NCBI RefSeq assembly: GCF_003259255.1
Contig: NZ_QGOL01000013.1
Coordinates: forward strand, 124,001 to 188,000
Reading direction: 5' to 3'
Length of the DNA: 64,000 nt
Source: Algoriphagus litoralis
Lineage (GTDB): Bacteria > Bacteroidota > Bacteroidia > Cytophagales > Cyclobacteriaceae
A program made the position numbers and the translations under genes. This document shows positions 20,568 through 28,842 of this stretch, piece by piece. Under the pieces are notes generated by a model, which saw only the letters and a program-made list of their open reading frames with translations, had not been told where the DNA came from and made no database searches. Within the stretch, counting starts at the first letter, position 1; every line of letters begins with the position of its first letter.

Positions 20568-22031
20568 ATGGAAATCACTACCGAAAATATCCTTTTGATA
20601 GGCTCATTACTTCTGATCCTCAGTATCATTGCCAGCAAAACTGCGGGTCGGGCAGGGATTCCTGTCCTGCTACTTTTCCTCGGAGTTGGGATGCTGGCAG
20701 GGACAGACGGTATCGGGAAAATCGCTTTTGATGATCCTGATACCACTCAGTTTCTTGGTATTTTGGCCTTGACCTACATTCTTTTCTCCGGTGGTTTGGA
20801 CACCAAATGGGAATCCATCAAGCCTGTCCTTAAGCCGGGTTTGGTTTTGTCCACTTTGGGGGTTTTGCTGACGGCAGTTTCAGTAGGACTTTTTTCTACG
20901 CTGGTAGTTGATCTCACTTGGAAAGAAGGTCTCTTGCTTGGTGCGATTGTGTCTTCTACAGATGCTGCGGCGGTTTTTTCCATTTTGCGAAGCAAAAGCA
21001 TCGGACTGAAAGGAAATCTTAGGCCTCTGCTTGAATTTGAATCCGGAAGTAACGATCCCATGGCATTTTTCCTTACGATCGGGATGACTTCCTGGCTGAG
21101 TGTGGAGGGATTTAGTCCGGTGGACTTGGTTCCTATGTTTGTAAAGCAAATGATTTTCGGGGCAGCTGCAGGGTTTCTTTTTGGTAAAGGGATTGTATTC
21201 CTGGTGAATAAAATCAATCTGGAATACGAAGGACTCTATCCTGTATTGATGCTAGGTTTGGTCGTGCTGGTCTATACCGTGACGGATTTGATCGGAGGCA
21301 ATGGGTTTTTGGCCGTTTACCTTTCTGCCATTACTATGAATCAGAGTCGAATGCTTCACCACAAGAGTTTGGTGCGGTTTTTTGACGGAATCGCCTGGCT
21401 GATGCAGATCATCATGTTCATCGCTCTGGGGCTGCTCGTATATCCGTCTCAAGTATGGCCGGTAGTAGGAGTGGGATTTGTGATTGCGATGTTCCTAATC
21501 CTGGTGGCGCGACCCTTGGGTGTCTGGGCTTCATTGTCCTTCTTCAAGTATACCAATAGAAAGAAAGCATTTGTCAGCTGGGTAGGTCTTCGGGGAGCAG
21601 TGCCGATTGTGTTTGCCACGTTTCCGCTGATAGCCGGGATAGAAAAGAGTAATCTGATCTTCAATATCGTTTTCTTCATTGTTCTTACTTCGGTGGCCTT
21701 GCAGGCGACAACGCTTGCCAAAGTGGCCGCGTGGCTTCATCTGGCTGTGCCGGAAGGTTTGAAGCGGAAGAGTTTGCTGGATATCGAGCTATCGGATGAT
21801 TTCAAAAATGCATTGGTCGAAGTCAACTTGCCGGAAGATTCAAAAATAGATGGCAAACAGATTTTGGAACTGGAATTTCCAAAGACTTCATTGATCGTAT
21901 TGGTCAACCGAAAAAATAAATACATCACTCCAAATGGGGCAACCGAATTGATGTCAGGAGACAAGCTGATGATCATGATCAATTCTGGTGAGGAAGAACA
22001 TCTGGTGAGGCATGCATTAGGTCTCGAGTGA
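20568..22031 (+). CDS. potassium/proton antiporter (CPA1/NhaP2-type)
   Basis: A 487-residue inner membrane antiporter with about 12 membrane segments (residues 5-390). The conserved core includes GAIVSSTDAAAVFSILR and EFESGSNDPMAFFLT, with the Asp pair used for cation exchange, and SWVGLRGAVPIVFATFP near TM11. The C-terminal 85 residues form a TrkA-C/RCK-C-like cytoplasmic domain (LEFPKTSLIVLVNRKNKYITP), as in CvrA/NhaP2. It probably exports K+ in exchange for protons. It is monocistronic. Confidence 0.88.
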   Translation: MEITTENILLIGSLLLILSIIASKTAGRAGIPVLLLFLGVGMLAGTDGIGKIAFDDPDTTQFLGILALTYILFSGGLDTKWESIKPVLKPGLVLSTLGVLLTAVSVGLFSTLVVDLTWKEGLLLGAIVSSTDAAAVFSILRSKSIGLKGNLRPLLEFESGSNDPMAFFLTIGMTSWLSVEGFSPVDLVPMFVKQMIFGAAAGFLFGKGIVFLVNKINLEYEGLYPVLMLGLVVLVYTVTDLIGGNGFLAVYLSAITMNQSRMLHHKSLVRFFDGIAWLMQIIMFIALGLLVYPSQVWPVVGVGFVIAMFLILVARPLGVWASLSFFKYTNRKKAFVSWVGLRGAVPIVFATFPLIAGIEKSNLIFNIVFFIVLTSVALQATTLAKVAAWLHLAVPEGLKRKSLLDIELSDDFKNALVEVNLPEDSKIDGKQILELEFPKTSLIVLVNRKNKYITPNGATELMSGDKLMIMINSGEEEHLVRHALGLE

Positions 22032-22191
22032 TTTTTTTGAAAGATGGTTTGATTTTGAATATTTTTTTGAAAAAAGATTAATTTTTGAAAAGATTGACTG
22101 AAAAAAATACTGATAATCTGTGTTTTTTTTGAAATTATTTGATTTTGAAGTTTATTTTTTATCTTAAGCTAGATTTTTAATCCAGCCAAGT

Positions 22192-23619
22192 ATGAAGATA
22201 GATGGGTATTCCTGCAATGAACATTACGATGAAATGTTTACTGCAGAAGGCAAGACTAGAGCACAGTACGATGAGTTCCACAGTTTTCTAAGTAAAGTCT
22301 CCTCCAAGAAGATGAAGCAGCTCCAGGAAGCTGCCAACCGGACTCAAAAGGCGATGGGTATGACATTTAATGTCTACCATGACAACCAAGGATTGGAGAA
22401 GATCTTGCATTTGGACATCATTCCTAGGATCATTGCCAATGCAGAATGGAGAAAACTGGAAGCTGGGCTCAAGCAGCGGATCTATGCCTTAAATCTATTT
22501 CTACAGGACATATACAACGATCAGAAGATACTCAAGGACGGGATCGTCCCGGCAGAACTTATCTTGGGGTCCAAGGATTACCTCAAGCCCTGTATCGGCC
22601 TGACCCCTCCCAAAGGAATCTGGTGCCACATCACCGGTACGGACCTGGTGAAAAATAAGGACGGAGAGTATTACATTCTCGAGGACAATCTCCGCTGTCC
22701 CTCGGGTGTATCCTATATGCTGGAAAGCCGCGAAATCATCAAGCGAGCATATCCGCAACTGTTCAATGACGAAGGAGTAATGCCCGTCTCCGACTATCCT
22801 ACAAAGCTCCTGAAAATGCTCCAGTTTCTGTCCAACAAGGCCAAACCAGTAGTGGGAGTATTGACTCCCGGAATCTATAATTCGGCCTATTTTGAACATT
22901 CATATCTCGCCTTGCAAATGGGAGTAGAGCTGGTCAACGGAGTCGATCTGATCGTAAAAGATAAGATTGCCTACATGCAGACGACCAAGGGCTTGCAGCA
23001 GATTGATGTGATTTACAGAAGAATCGACGACTCTTTTCTTGATCCGCTGACTTTCAATCCGCATTCACTTTTGGGGGTGCCTGGGATCTTTGAGGCGTAT
23101 AAAGCGGGCAATGTCGCTTTTGCCAATGCTCCGGGTACAGGCGTAGCAGATGATAAGGCAGTCTATGCCTATGTCCCCCGCATAATCAAGTATTACCTCA
23201 ATGAAGAGCCGATTCTGAATAATGTGCCAACATACCTGTGTCGGGAAGACGAGGACAGGAAATTTGTCCTGGACAATATTCATGAACTTGTCGTGAAAGA
23301 AACCAATGCTGCAGGAGGTTATGGAATGCTGATCGGGCCGAAATCAACCAAAGAGGAGCATGACAAATTCAGGGAATTGATCAAAGAAAATCCTACAAAT
23401 TACATCGCTCAGCCTACTTTGTCACTTTCTACGGTACCTTGTCTGACAGATGAAGGCATCGAGGGAAGGCATGTGGACTTGAGGCCATACATCCTTTATG
23501 GCAACGAAATCGAGGTAATACCGGGAGCACTCACCCGAGTGGCACTCAAAAAAGGATCACTCGTGGTCAATAGCTCCCAAGGTGGGGGCAGCAAGGATAC
23601 TTGGGTTCTTTACAATTAA
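22192..23619 (+). CDS. circularly permuted ATP-grasp protein (type 2)
   Basis: A 475-residue protein of the DUF404/DUF407 circularly permuted ATP-grasp family. The N-terminal segment YDEMFTAEGKTRAQYDEF is typical, followed by the ATP-grasp core with GEYYILEDNLRCPSGVSYML (conserved acidic metal ligands), VVGVLTPGIYNSAYFEHSYL, VIYRRIDDSFLDP and the C-terminal LVVKETNAAGGYGMLIGP. It is predicted to be a peptide or amide ligase. It heads an operon with alpha-E, Anbu and transglutaminase genes, 11 bp before the alpha-E gene. Its substrate is not established. Confidence 0.92.
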   Translation: MKIDGYSCNEHYDEMFTAEGKTRAQYDEFHSFLSKVSSKKMKQLQEAANRTQKAMGMTFNVYHDNQGLEKILHLDIIPRIIANAEWRKLEAGLKQRIYALNLFLQDIYNDQKILKDGIVPAELILGSKDYLKPCIGLTPPKGIWCHITGTDLVKNKDGEYYILEDNLRCPSGVSYMLESREIIKRAYPQLFNDEGVMPVSDYPTKLLKMLQFLSNKAKPVVGVLTPGIYNSAYFEHSYLALQMGVELVNGVDLIVKDKIAYMQTTKGLQQIDVIYRRIDDSFLDPLTFNPHSLLGVPGIFEAYKAGNVAFANAPGTGVADDKAVYAYVPRIIKYYLNEEPILNNVPTYLCREDEDRKFVLDNIHELVVKETNAAGGYGMLIGPKSTKEEHDKFRELIKENPTNYIAQPTLSLSTVPCLTDEGIEGRHVDLRPYILYGNEIEVIPGALTRVALKKGSLVVNSSQGGGSKDTWVLYN

Positions 23620-23630
23620 TCTGAAAAACT

Positions 23631-24611
23631 ATGCTGAGTAGAGTAGCAAGTCATATTTATTGGTTGGGAAGGTATCTGGAAAGAGCCGAAAACTATGCAC
23701 GCTTTATTGATGTCAACTTCAACCTAATGCAGGATCTTCCCATGGATCTCAAGGAACAATGGGGGCCACTGGTGGCTGCCACAGGTGACTTGGACATTTA
23801 TCAAAAGAAATATATAGGCTTTGAGCGGCATCAGGTGATGTTCTTTTTGACCTTCGATATGGATAATCCCAATTCGATGCTGAATGCGGTCAAAAATGCA
23901 CGGGAAAATGCCCGGATAATCCGTGAAAATCTAAGTAAAGAAACTTGGGAAAAAGCCAACGAACTCTATTACATGATGCAGACAGGCTTGGATAAGAAAG
24001 TCTGGAAAAAAGAGGATCCACGCCAATTCTATGAACAGGTCAAAAATCAAATACTGCTCCTTTACGGCTTGGCTGATGCCACTGTGGCCAGAACTGAGGG
24101 TTGGTATTTCAGGCAATTGGGGCAACTGCTGGAGCGTGCGGACAAAACCTCACGAATCCTCGATGTCAAATACCATATTTTGTTGCCATCGATCTATGAA
24201 GTCGGATCTCCGATGGATTTTCTTCATTGGATGGCTTTGCTCAAGTCAGTGACAGGGTTTAATACCTACCGGAGATTGTATGGGAATATAGATCCATCAG
24301 GAGTGGTGGAGTTTATGGTGCTTAACAAGTACTTTCCCCGCTCAATCTATTATTGCATCAAGGAAGCCGAGCGCTGTCTTCACTGTATCTCGGGAGGAAA
24401 TACCGATGGATTTAAAAATTCCGTGGAAAAGTCGATCGGAGAAATGCGATCCCGTCTGGAGTACTCAGAGGTCGATGATATAATTTCTGCTGGACTTCAT
24501 GAATATTTAGATACAGTTCAGCTAAAAATCAACCATATTTCCGACCTTATAGACATCAATTATTTCCGTATCAAGGAAAACAACATCACTCAATCTCAAT
24601 CACAAGCATGA
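23631..24611 (+). CDS. alpha-E domain-containing protein (DUF403)
   Basis: A 326-residue all-helical alpha-E protein. The N terminus has the family signature MLSRVASHIYWLGRYLERAE (residues 1-20), with matched internal segments GQLLERADKTSRILD and IDPSGVVEFMVLN. Alpha-E proteins nearly always accompany the circularly permuted ATP-grasp protein and are thought to be its partner in making a peptide modification; no reaction has been assigned. The stop codon overlaps the Anbu start by 4 bp (ATGA). Confidence 0.92.
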   Translation: MLSRVASHIYWLGRYLERAENYARFIDVNFNLMQDLPMDLKEQWGPLVAATGDLDIYQKKYIGFERHQVMFFLTFDMDNPNSMLNAVKNARENARIIRENLSKETWEKANELYYMMQTGLDKKVWKKEDPRQFYEQVKNQILLLYGLADATVARTEGWYFRQLGQLLERADKTSRILDVKYHILLPSIYEVGSPMDFLHWMALLKSVTGFNTYRRLYGNIDPSGVVEFMVLNKYFPRSIYYCIKEAERCLHCISGGNTDGFKNSVEKSIGEMRSRLEYSEVDDIISAGLHEYLDTVQLKINHISDLIDINYFRIKENNITQSQSQA

Positions 24612-25351
24612 CCTTTTGTCTGGGGATAAAAACCAAAAACGGCCTTGTTGGCCTTTCTGATACCCGAATTACCTCCGGTAGTGAGACCACTACCTCCAAA
24701 AAAGTGTATACCGTCAACAAGCGGAAACACTCCTTTTTCATCATGACCTCAGGCTTGAGATCTGTCCGTGACAAAGCAATCACCTACTTCTCCGAGGTCA
24801 TAGACCGACAGGATGATTCATTTACCAAGCTGTATCAGGCGGTGAATGAATTTGGCAACCAAGTCAAAGTTGTAGCCAAAGAAGACAAGACCTATTTGGA
24901 AGAAGCTGGATTCAATTTCAATTTGTTCTCCATCATCGGTGGGCAGCTGGAAGATGATCCGGAGCCCAAGTTATACTTGTTGTATCCTCAGGGTAATTGG
25001 ATCGAAATCCGCCGAGGTACTCCATTTGTCATCATCGGCAATACCGGGTTTGGCAATCCGGTGTTAAGACGTTCACTCCAGTTTGAAGACTCCCTGGAGT
25101 ATGCCCTAAAATGTGCCTTTTTGGCTTTTGATGCTACTCGGATTTCAGCGAATGATGTGGATTTCCCCATTGATACGGTGATTCTCCGAAATGACGAATA
25201 TGCGATCCGCGAGAAGCGTTTTGAGCAAAAAGAATTGGAACATATTTCGACGTTTTGGAACAATCGTCTCAAAAATGCCATTGCGGAACTTCCTTCTGAA
25301 GTGCTGAGCAGTGCCTTCGAGGATTTTGACTTTGCCACCCGGGAGGCTTGA
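24608..25351 (+). CDS. Anbu-type proteasome-like peptidase
   Basis: A 247-residue protein starting MTFCLGIKTKNGLVGLSDTR. Removal of Met1 would expose Thr as the N-terminal nucleophile. The Asp of LSDTR and a Lys in TTSKKVYTV occupy the positions of the proteasome Asp17 and Lys33. Length and partners fit Anbu (ancestral beta subunit), which assembles into helical open rings related to HslV. It overlaps the alpha-E gene by 4 bp and lies 3 bp before the transglutaminase gene. The family is proposed to act with the ATP-grasp and transglutaminase proteins in peptide tagging or processing. Confidence 0.88.
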   Translation: MTFCLGIKTKNGLVGLSDTRITSGSETTTSKKVYTVNKRKHSFFIMTSGLRSVRDKAITYFSEVIDRQDDSFTKLYQAVNEFGNQVKVVAKEDKTYLEEAGFNFNLFSIIGGQLEDDPEPKLYLLYPQGNWIEIRRGTPFVIIGNTGFGNPVLRRSLQFEDSLEYALKCAFLAFDATRISANDVDFPIDTVILRNDEYAIREKRFEQKELEHISTFWNNRLKNAIAELPSEVLSSAFEDFDFATREA

Positions 25352-25354
25352 GCC

Positions 25355-26218
25355 ATGCTGGTACAGGTCACTCATCACTCCAGATACGACTACAGCTCAG
25401 AGGTGATTCTGGGGATCCATAAGCTGTATCTTATCCCTCAGCATCGACCCTATTTCAGGATAGAGCATCAGAAATTCTCCGTCAATCCGGACCCTGATGG
25501 TCAAAACTACAGGCAGGATCTAGCAGGTAATTGGTACAAACTGGCTTGGTTTTCAGGTCAGACCAGTTCCTTGGAGGTCACGGGAGAATGGATTTTCAAA
25601 ATGCATGCATTCAATCCTTTTGGGTTCATCATTGACAAGAGCTTTGAGGAACAGGGCTGGAGTAATCCTTTTTTCCAATTCAGCTATGAGGATAAGACCG
25701 CCTTTTTGATCCCGTTTTTGTCTGATAAATCAGAAAATCAATTCACTGAATACCTGCTGGAGATCAAGAAAAATTCCACCGGCTTAGTAGATTTTTTAGT
25801 AAATCTAACGCAGAAAATCTATCAGGATTGGCAACACGAAATCCGGCATGAGCAGAATATCTGGGAGGCCGACTTTACTTTTTCAAGAAAAAGCGGATCA
25901 TGCAGGGATGTTTCCTTGATGCAGATGGAAATGCTGCGCGAATTGGGTCTGGCAGCTAGATTTGTGAGTGGCTACGCCTTTAATCCGGATTTGGAGGAAG
26001 GACACGAATTGCATGCCTGGTTGGAAGTGTTCCTGCCAGGTGCTGGCTGGCTGGGATTGGATCCGAGCTTGGGTTTATTTACAGATCATCGCTACATCCC
26101 ACTGGCTTGCCACCCGGATCCGGTCAGAACATTGCCGGTGCAGGGGACTTTTGGCGGGCTGGCTGATTCTGAGCTCAGGACGGTAGTGGATATGAAACTG
26201 CTGAACAAGGGGAAATAG
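25355..26218 (+). CDS. transglutaminase-like family protein
   Basis: A 287-residue papain-fold protein. A bacterial transglutaminase N-terminal beta domain (1-100, starting MLVQVTHHSRYDYSSEV) precedes the catalytic core with Cys183 (GSCRDVSLMQ), His220 (HELHAWLEVF) and Asp236 (GLDPSLG). No signal peptide is present, so it acts in the cytoplasm. It is the last gene of the Anbu operon, 3 bp after Anbu. Proteins of this type are predicted to be peptidases or amidases on the product of the ATP-grasp ligase. Confidence 0.92.
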   Translation: MLVQVTHHSRYDYSSEVILGIHKLYLIPQHRPYFRIEHQKFSVNPDPDGQNYRQDLAGNWYKLAWFSGQTSSLEVTGEWIFKMHAFNPFGFIIDKSFEEQGWSNPFFQFSYEDKTAFLIPFLSDKSENQFTEYLLEIKKNSTGLVDFLVNLTQKIYQDWQHEIRHEQNIWEADFTFSRKSGSCRDVSLMQMEMLRELGLAARFVSGYAFNPDLEEGHELHAWLEVFLPGAGWLGLDPSLGLFTDHRYIPLACHPDPVRTLPVQGTFGGLADSELRTVVDMKLLNKGK

Positions 26219-26276
26219 TCAATTTTCAGGAAAAGCTTAGCATAAACTAGCCTTCAAAATTGAATTTGAACATTGA

Positions 26277-27053
26277 CTAGTTGGCCACAACTGCATTTTT
26301 CTCAGGCATTGCAAACAACTCATCATCCATCGGCTCATCTATGAGAAATACATCAGAAAAGCTGACTTGGTATCGGATTCGCTTGGTAGAGTCATTTTCC
26401 AGCTGGTATCCCGTCATGACCCTTGGGAAAACCAATCCGCCTGCATCCCGATAATCTTCATACTTGAGTGCATTCATGGTTTGGTTGTTTTTATCATAAA
26501 AAGTCACCTTGTAGAGCAACCACGCCAGTTTCCCGCTTTCAGGATCGACCAGCATGTAATACTTGTCATCCGGACTATCGCCTACATTTTTATCAAAACT
26601 CACCTCGAAAGTCTCGAAAGACTGGCCATTGAGCATGCGCGGGTCTACTTTTTGCACATTCACACCTGGGTCTGTGAAGATGTAGGGAATGGTATAGAAA
26701 TAGAAGTAAAGGTTATGGTAGAATCTCACTGAATTGCCCTGAAAAGCCTGTCTATTCGGGCTGATCCATACTTTCTCCCCATCGTTTCCGATTTGCCAGG
26801 TATCTGCATCGATCCGGACTTTGCGGTCGGTCAGGTTGATGTAATGATTTTCCCAAGCCAAATTAGTCTCATGGACCATGGCATAGGAGAAGGCTTTAGC
26901 ATCGACCCATTTCTTCCAGTCACCATGCGCGTCGAGCAGTTTTTTAAATTCTTCAGGTTGCTCCAGTCTTGGGTCTGGAGTGGTGTCCTTTTGCTTACAG
27001 GCGAAGAAAAGACTAACGAGGATCAGGATGGGGATGATTTTGGTGATTTTCAT
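26277..27053 (-). CDS. DUF6503-like lipoprotein
   Basis: A 258-residue protein with a lipoprotein signal peptide ending in FFACKQKD (Cys19). The mature part has alternating strands and aromatic-rich segments (FYHNLYFYFYTIPYIFTDP), and looks like a curved beta-sheet domain of the LolA-like or START-like kind. I recognise it as similar to the DUF6503 group, without known function. It converges with the transglutaminase gene and diverges from the PepSY gene. Confidence 0.6.
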   Translation of the reverse strand: MKITKIIPILILVSLFFACKQKDTTPDPRLEQPEEFKKLLDAHGDWKKWVDAKAFSYAMVHETNLAWENHYINLTDRKVRIDADTWQIGNDGEKVWISPNRQAFQGNSVRFYHNLYFYFYTIPYIFTDPGVNVQKVDPRMLNGQSFETFEVSFDKNVGDSPDDKYYMLVDPESGKLAWLLYKVTFYDKNNQTMNALKYEDYRDAGGLVFPRVMTGYQLENDSTKRIRYQVSFSDVFLIDEPMDDELFAMPEKNAVVAN

Positions 27054-27148
27054 AGGAGGTAATGATTCCGCTGGTAAGTTAAATACTTGTCAGAATTTTT
27101 TTCTGAAGGATATTTTTGATTCTATTATGAATATTCAGTCTAAATAAA

Positions 27149-27176
27149 ATTATTTTGTAGAACCGTTCTAAATAAT
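27149..27176. promoter_or_regulatory. Fur-like palindrome upstream of the PepSY-TM gene
   Basis: The core TAGAAC-C-GTTCTA (27158-27170) is a perfect 6-1-6 inverted repeat. ATTATT (27149-27154) and AATAAT (27171-27176) extend it with a 3-bp offset. A further direct copy of the right half, GTCTAAATAA, is at 27138-27147. The 6-1-6 AT-rich form resembles Fur/PerR boxes, which would fit iron control of a ferric-reductase-like gene. The identity of the regulator is inferred. Confidence 0.5.
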
Positions 27177-27188
27177 GAATCCCCTTTT

Positions 27189-27196
27189 TACTTTTG
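27189..27196 (+). promoter_or_regulatory. -7 promoter element of the PepSY-TM gene
   Basis: TACTTTTG matches TAnnTTTG. It lies 45 bp upstream of the ATG and just downstream of the palindrome at 27149-27176, so a bound repressor would cover the -33 region. Confidence 0.5.
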
Positions 27197-27240
27197 TACC
27201 AATTCTTATTCTAAGAGCAACACGTTAACTCAACGCCATC

Positions 27241-28455
27241 ATGTGGAAGCCCATCCGGAAATTTTTGAATGACATCCATCTTTACGCAGGTTTGATATCC
27301 GGCTTAATTGTTATTGCGGTCTGCCTCAGCGGAACGATTTACGTTTACAATACTGAGATCCGGGAAACTGCTGATTCCGAGCGTTATTTTGTCGAGGCTT
27401 CCGGTGAAATGAAGACATTGGATGAGTTAAAAAGCATGGTGGAAACTGAATTACAAGGTGAGGTAGTCAGTGCCAACGTCTTTCAGGCAGAAGACCGTAG
27501 CGTACAGTTCGGTGTCAAAACAGCGGGAGCAGAGCGACCTACTACCTTTTATGTCAATCCATATTCAGGAGAAATCCTAGCAAACAATACGGAGAAAACG
27601 GGAGCAGAGAAGTTTATGGGCTACATGTTTTCACTTCACCGCTGGTTGCTCTTAAATGAAATTGAAGAGCCAATCCTGGAGTCCATGAGTAATCAGGAGT
27701 TGGGTCGATTTATCAATGGAGTTGCCACTTTGCTGTTTTTATTGGGGGTGATTACCGGGATTTTTATCTGGTTTCCTCAGAAAGTCAAAAACTGGAAGCA
27801 GGGTCTTAAAATCAAATGGTCCGGCAATTGGAAGCGGGTCAATCACGATTTGCACAATACATTGGCCTTCTACTCGCTTGTGGTCTTATTTATCATGGCA
27901 GTGACTGGACCTTTCTGGTCCTACCAATGGTATAGAGAGGGATGGCAGAAGACATTTGACACCTATCAGGCTCCCCGCGGAGAGAATGCAGGTGGAGGCC
28001 AAGAGGAAAAACCTAAAGAGGAAATACCTGCAGAGCCGGTTTTTATCTCTCTGGATCAAGTGGTGGCCAAAAGTAATTCGGAACTGAGCTATCCAGGTAA
28101 TTTGAGGATTTCTCTTCCTTCCAAGCCAGGAGGGGATCTATCTGTCAGCAAGTCAAGAACGGGCTTTTTTGCAAAAGCAGGAGCGGATCAGCTAAGTTTA
28201 AATCCTTCGACTTTGGAAGTAAAAGAGGCAAAATTGTTTGCAGATCTTCCAGTCAGACAGCAAATCGGCAGATCGGTCAAGGCGCTTCACACAGGGGAAA
28301 TCTTCGGTCAATTCACCAAGTTTATCTGGTTTGTGGCTTGTCTGATTGCTACTTCTTTGCCTATCACTGGAACGCTGATCTGGTGGAATAAGCGGAAAAA
28401 GAAGAAAACGTCAAAGGCAAAAACGCCGGTAACTACTATGGCCGAAATGGCATAA
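27241..28455 (+). CDS. PepSY-associated TM helix protein (iron uptake-type)
   Basis: A 404-residue inner membrane protein of the PepSY_TM family. Four membrane segments lie at about 18-38, 157-178, 210-231 and 357-378, with a PepSY periplasmic domain between TM1 and TM2 and another between TM3 and TM4. Conserved His residues near the membrane (FSLHRWLLL, NHDLHNTLAF) are candidate heme ligands. The family is linked to ferric-siderophore reduction, often beside a TonB receptor; here it stands alone behind a Fur-like palindrome. The C-terminal tail is short and lysine-rich. Confidence 0.85.
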   Translation: MWKPIRKFLNDIHLYAGLISGLIVIAVCLSGTIYVYNTEIRETADSERYFVEASGEMKTLDELKSMVETELQGEVVSANVFQAEDRSVQFGVKTAGAERPTTFYVNPYSGEILANNTEKTGAEKFMGYMFSLHRWLLLNEIEEPILESMSNQELGRFINGVATLLFLLGVITGIFIWFPQKVKNWKQGLKIKWSGNWKRVNHDLHNTLAFYSLVVLFIMAVTGPFWSYQWYREGWQKTFDTYQAPRGENAGGGQEEKPKEEIPAEPVFISLDQVVAKSNSELSYPGNLRISLPSKPGGDLSVSKSRTGFFAKAGADQLSLNPSTLEVKEAKLFADLPVRQQIGRSVKALHTGEIFGQFTKFIWFVACLIATSLPITGTLIWWNKRKKKKTSKAKTPVTTMAEMA

Positions 28456-28480
28456 ACATAAGTTTCAATTTTTGAAAAAA

Positions 28481-28512
28481 AAGGCTTCTGGGATTTCCGG
28501 AAGTCTTTTTTT
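28481..28512 (+). terminator. terminator after the PepSY-TM gene
   Basis: AAGGCTTCTGG pairs with CCGGAAGTCTT over 11 bp with two wobble pairs around a 5-nt loop, followed by a T run. It is 25 bp after the stop codon. Confidence 0.75.
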
Positions 28513-28601
28513 GTTTGTCGTAGAAAAATTTTTCCCTGAATCATTTCTTTCAGATTTCCTCAGAAAACGACACAGATATTCCCAGATTTCATTTACTGGT
28601 T

Positions 28602-28624
28602 AAAAACTAAAAGCTTTAGTTTTT
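28602..28624. repeat. AT-rich palindrome
   Basis: AAAAACTAAA-AGC-TTTAGTTTTT has perfect 10-bp arms around a 3-bp spacer. It could be an operator or a weak hairpin. It is about 220 bp upstream of the GH130 start. Confidence 0.45.
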
Positions 28625-28842
28625 CTCAGTGTTCTCAAAAACGTTTGAAAAAGCATTTGGGAATGCAGTTCTATTTACTTTAGTGAAAGTCAATACCCCT
28701 CCCTCTTTTTTCTCTATAGTAAAAAAAATCTCACTGTTGGGACGAATGTTCACAGATCTAATTTGCGGAACTTTGAGGCCTTCTTGGTTAAAAAAACAGC
28801 CAGGGTAGGTAAACCTCAATTGTTAAACCGTATTTTGCTATC

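Larger units (their letters stand above)
28456..28842. other. intergenic spacer before the GH130 gene
   Basis: This 387-bp AT-rich spacer contains the terminator at 28481-28512 and an AT-rich palindrome at 28602-28624. A short minus-strand frame at 28616-28819 has no recognisable features and is not called a gene. No convincing promoter for the GH130 gene was found by eye. Confidence 0.5.

Noticed and set aside
28616..28819. Minus-strand open frame of 67 codons upstream of the GH130 gene
   Set aside because: No recognisable domain, signal or ribosome binding site; it begins in an AT-rich palindromic spacer and is best treated as non-coding.
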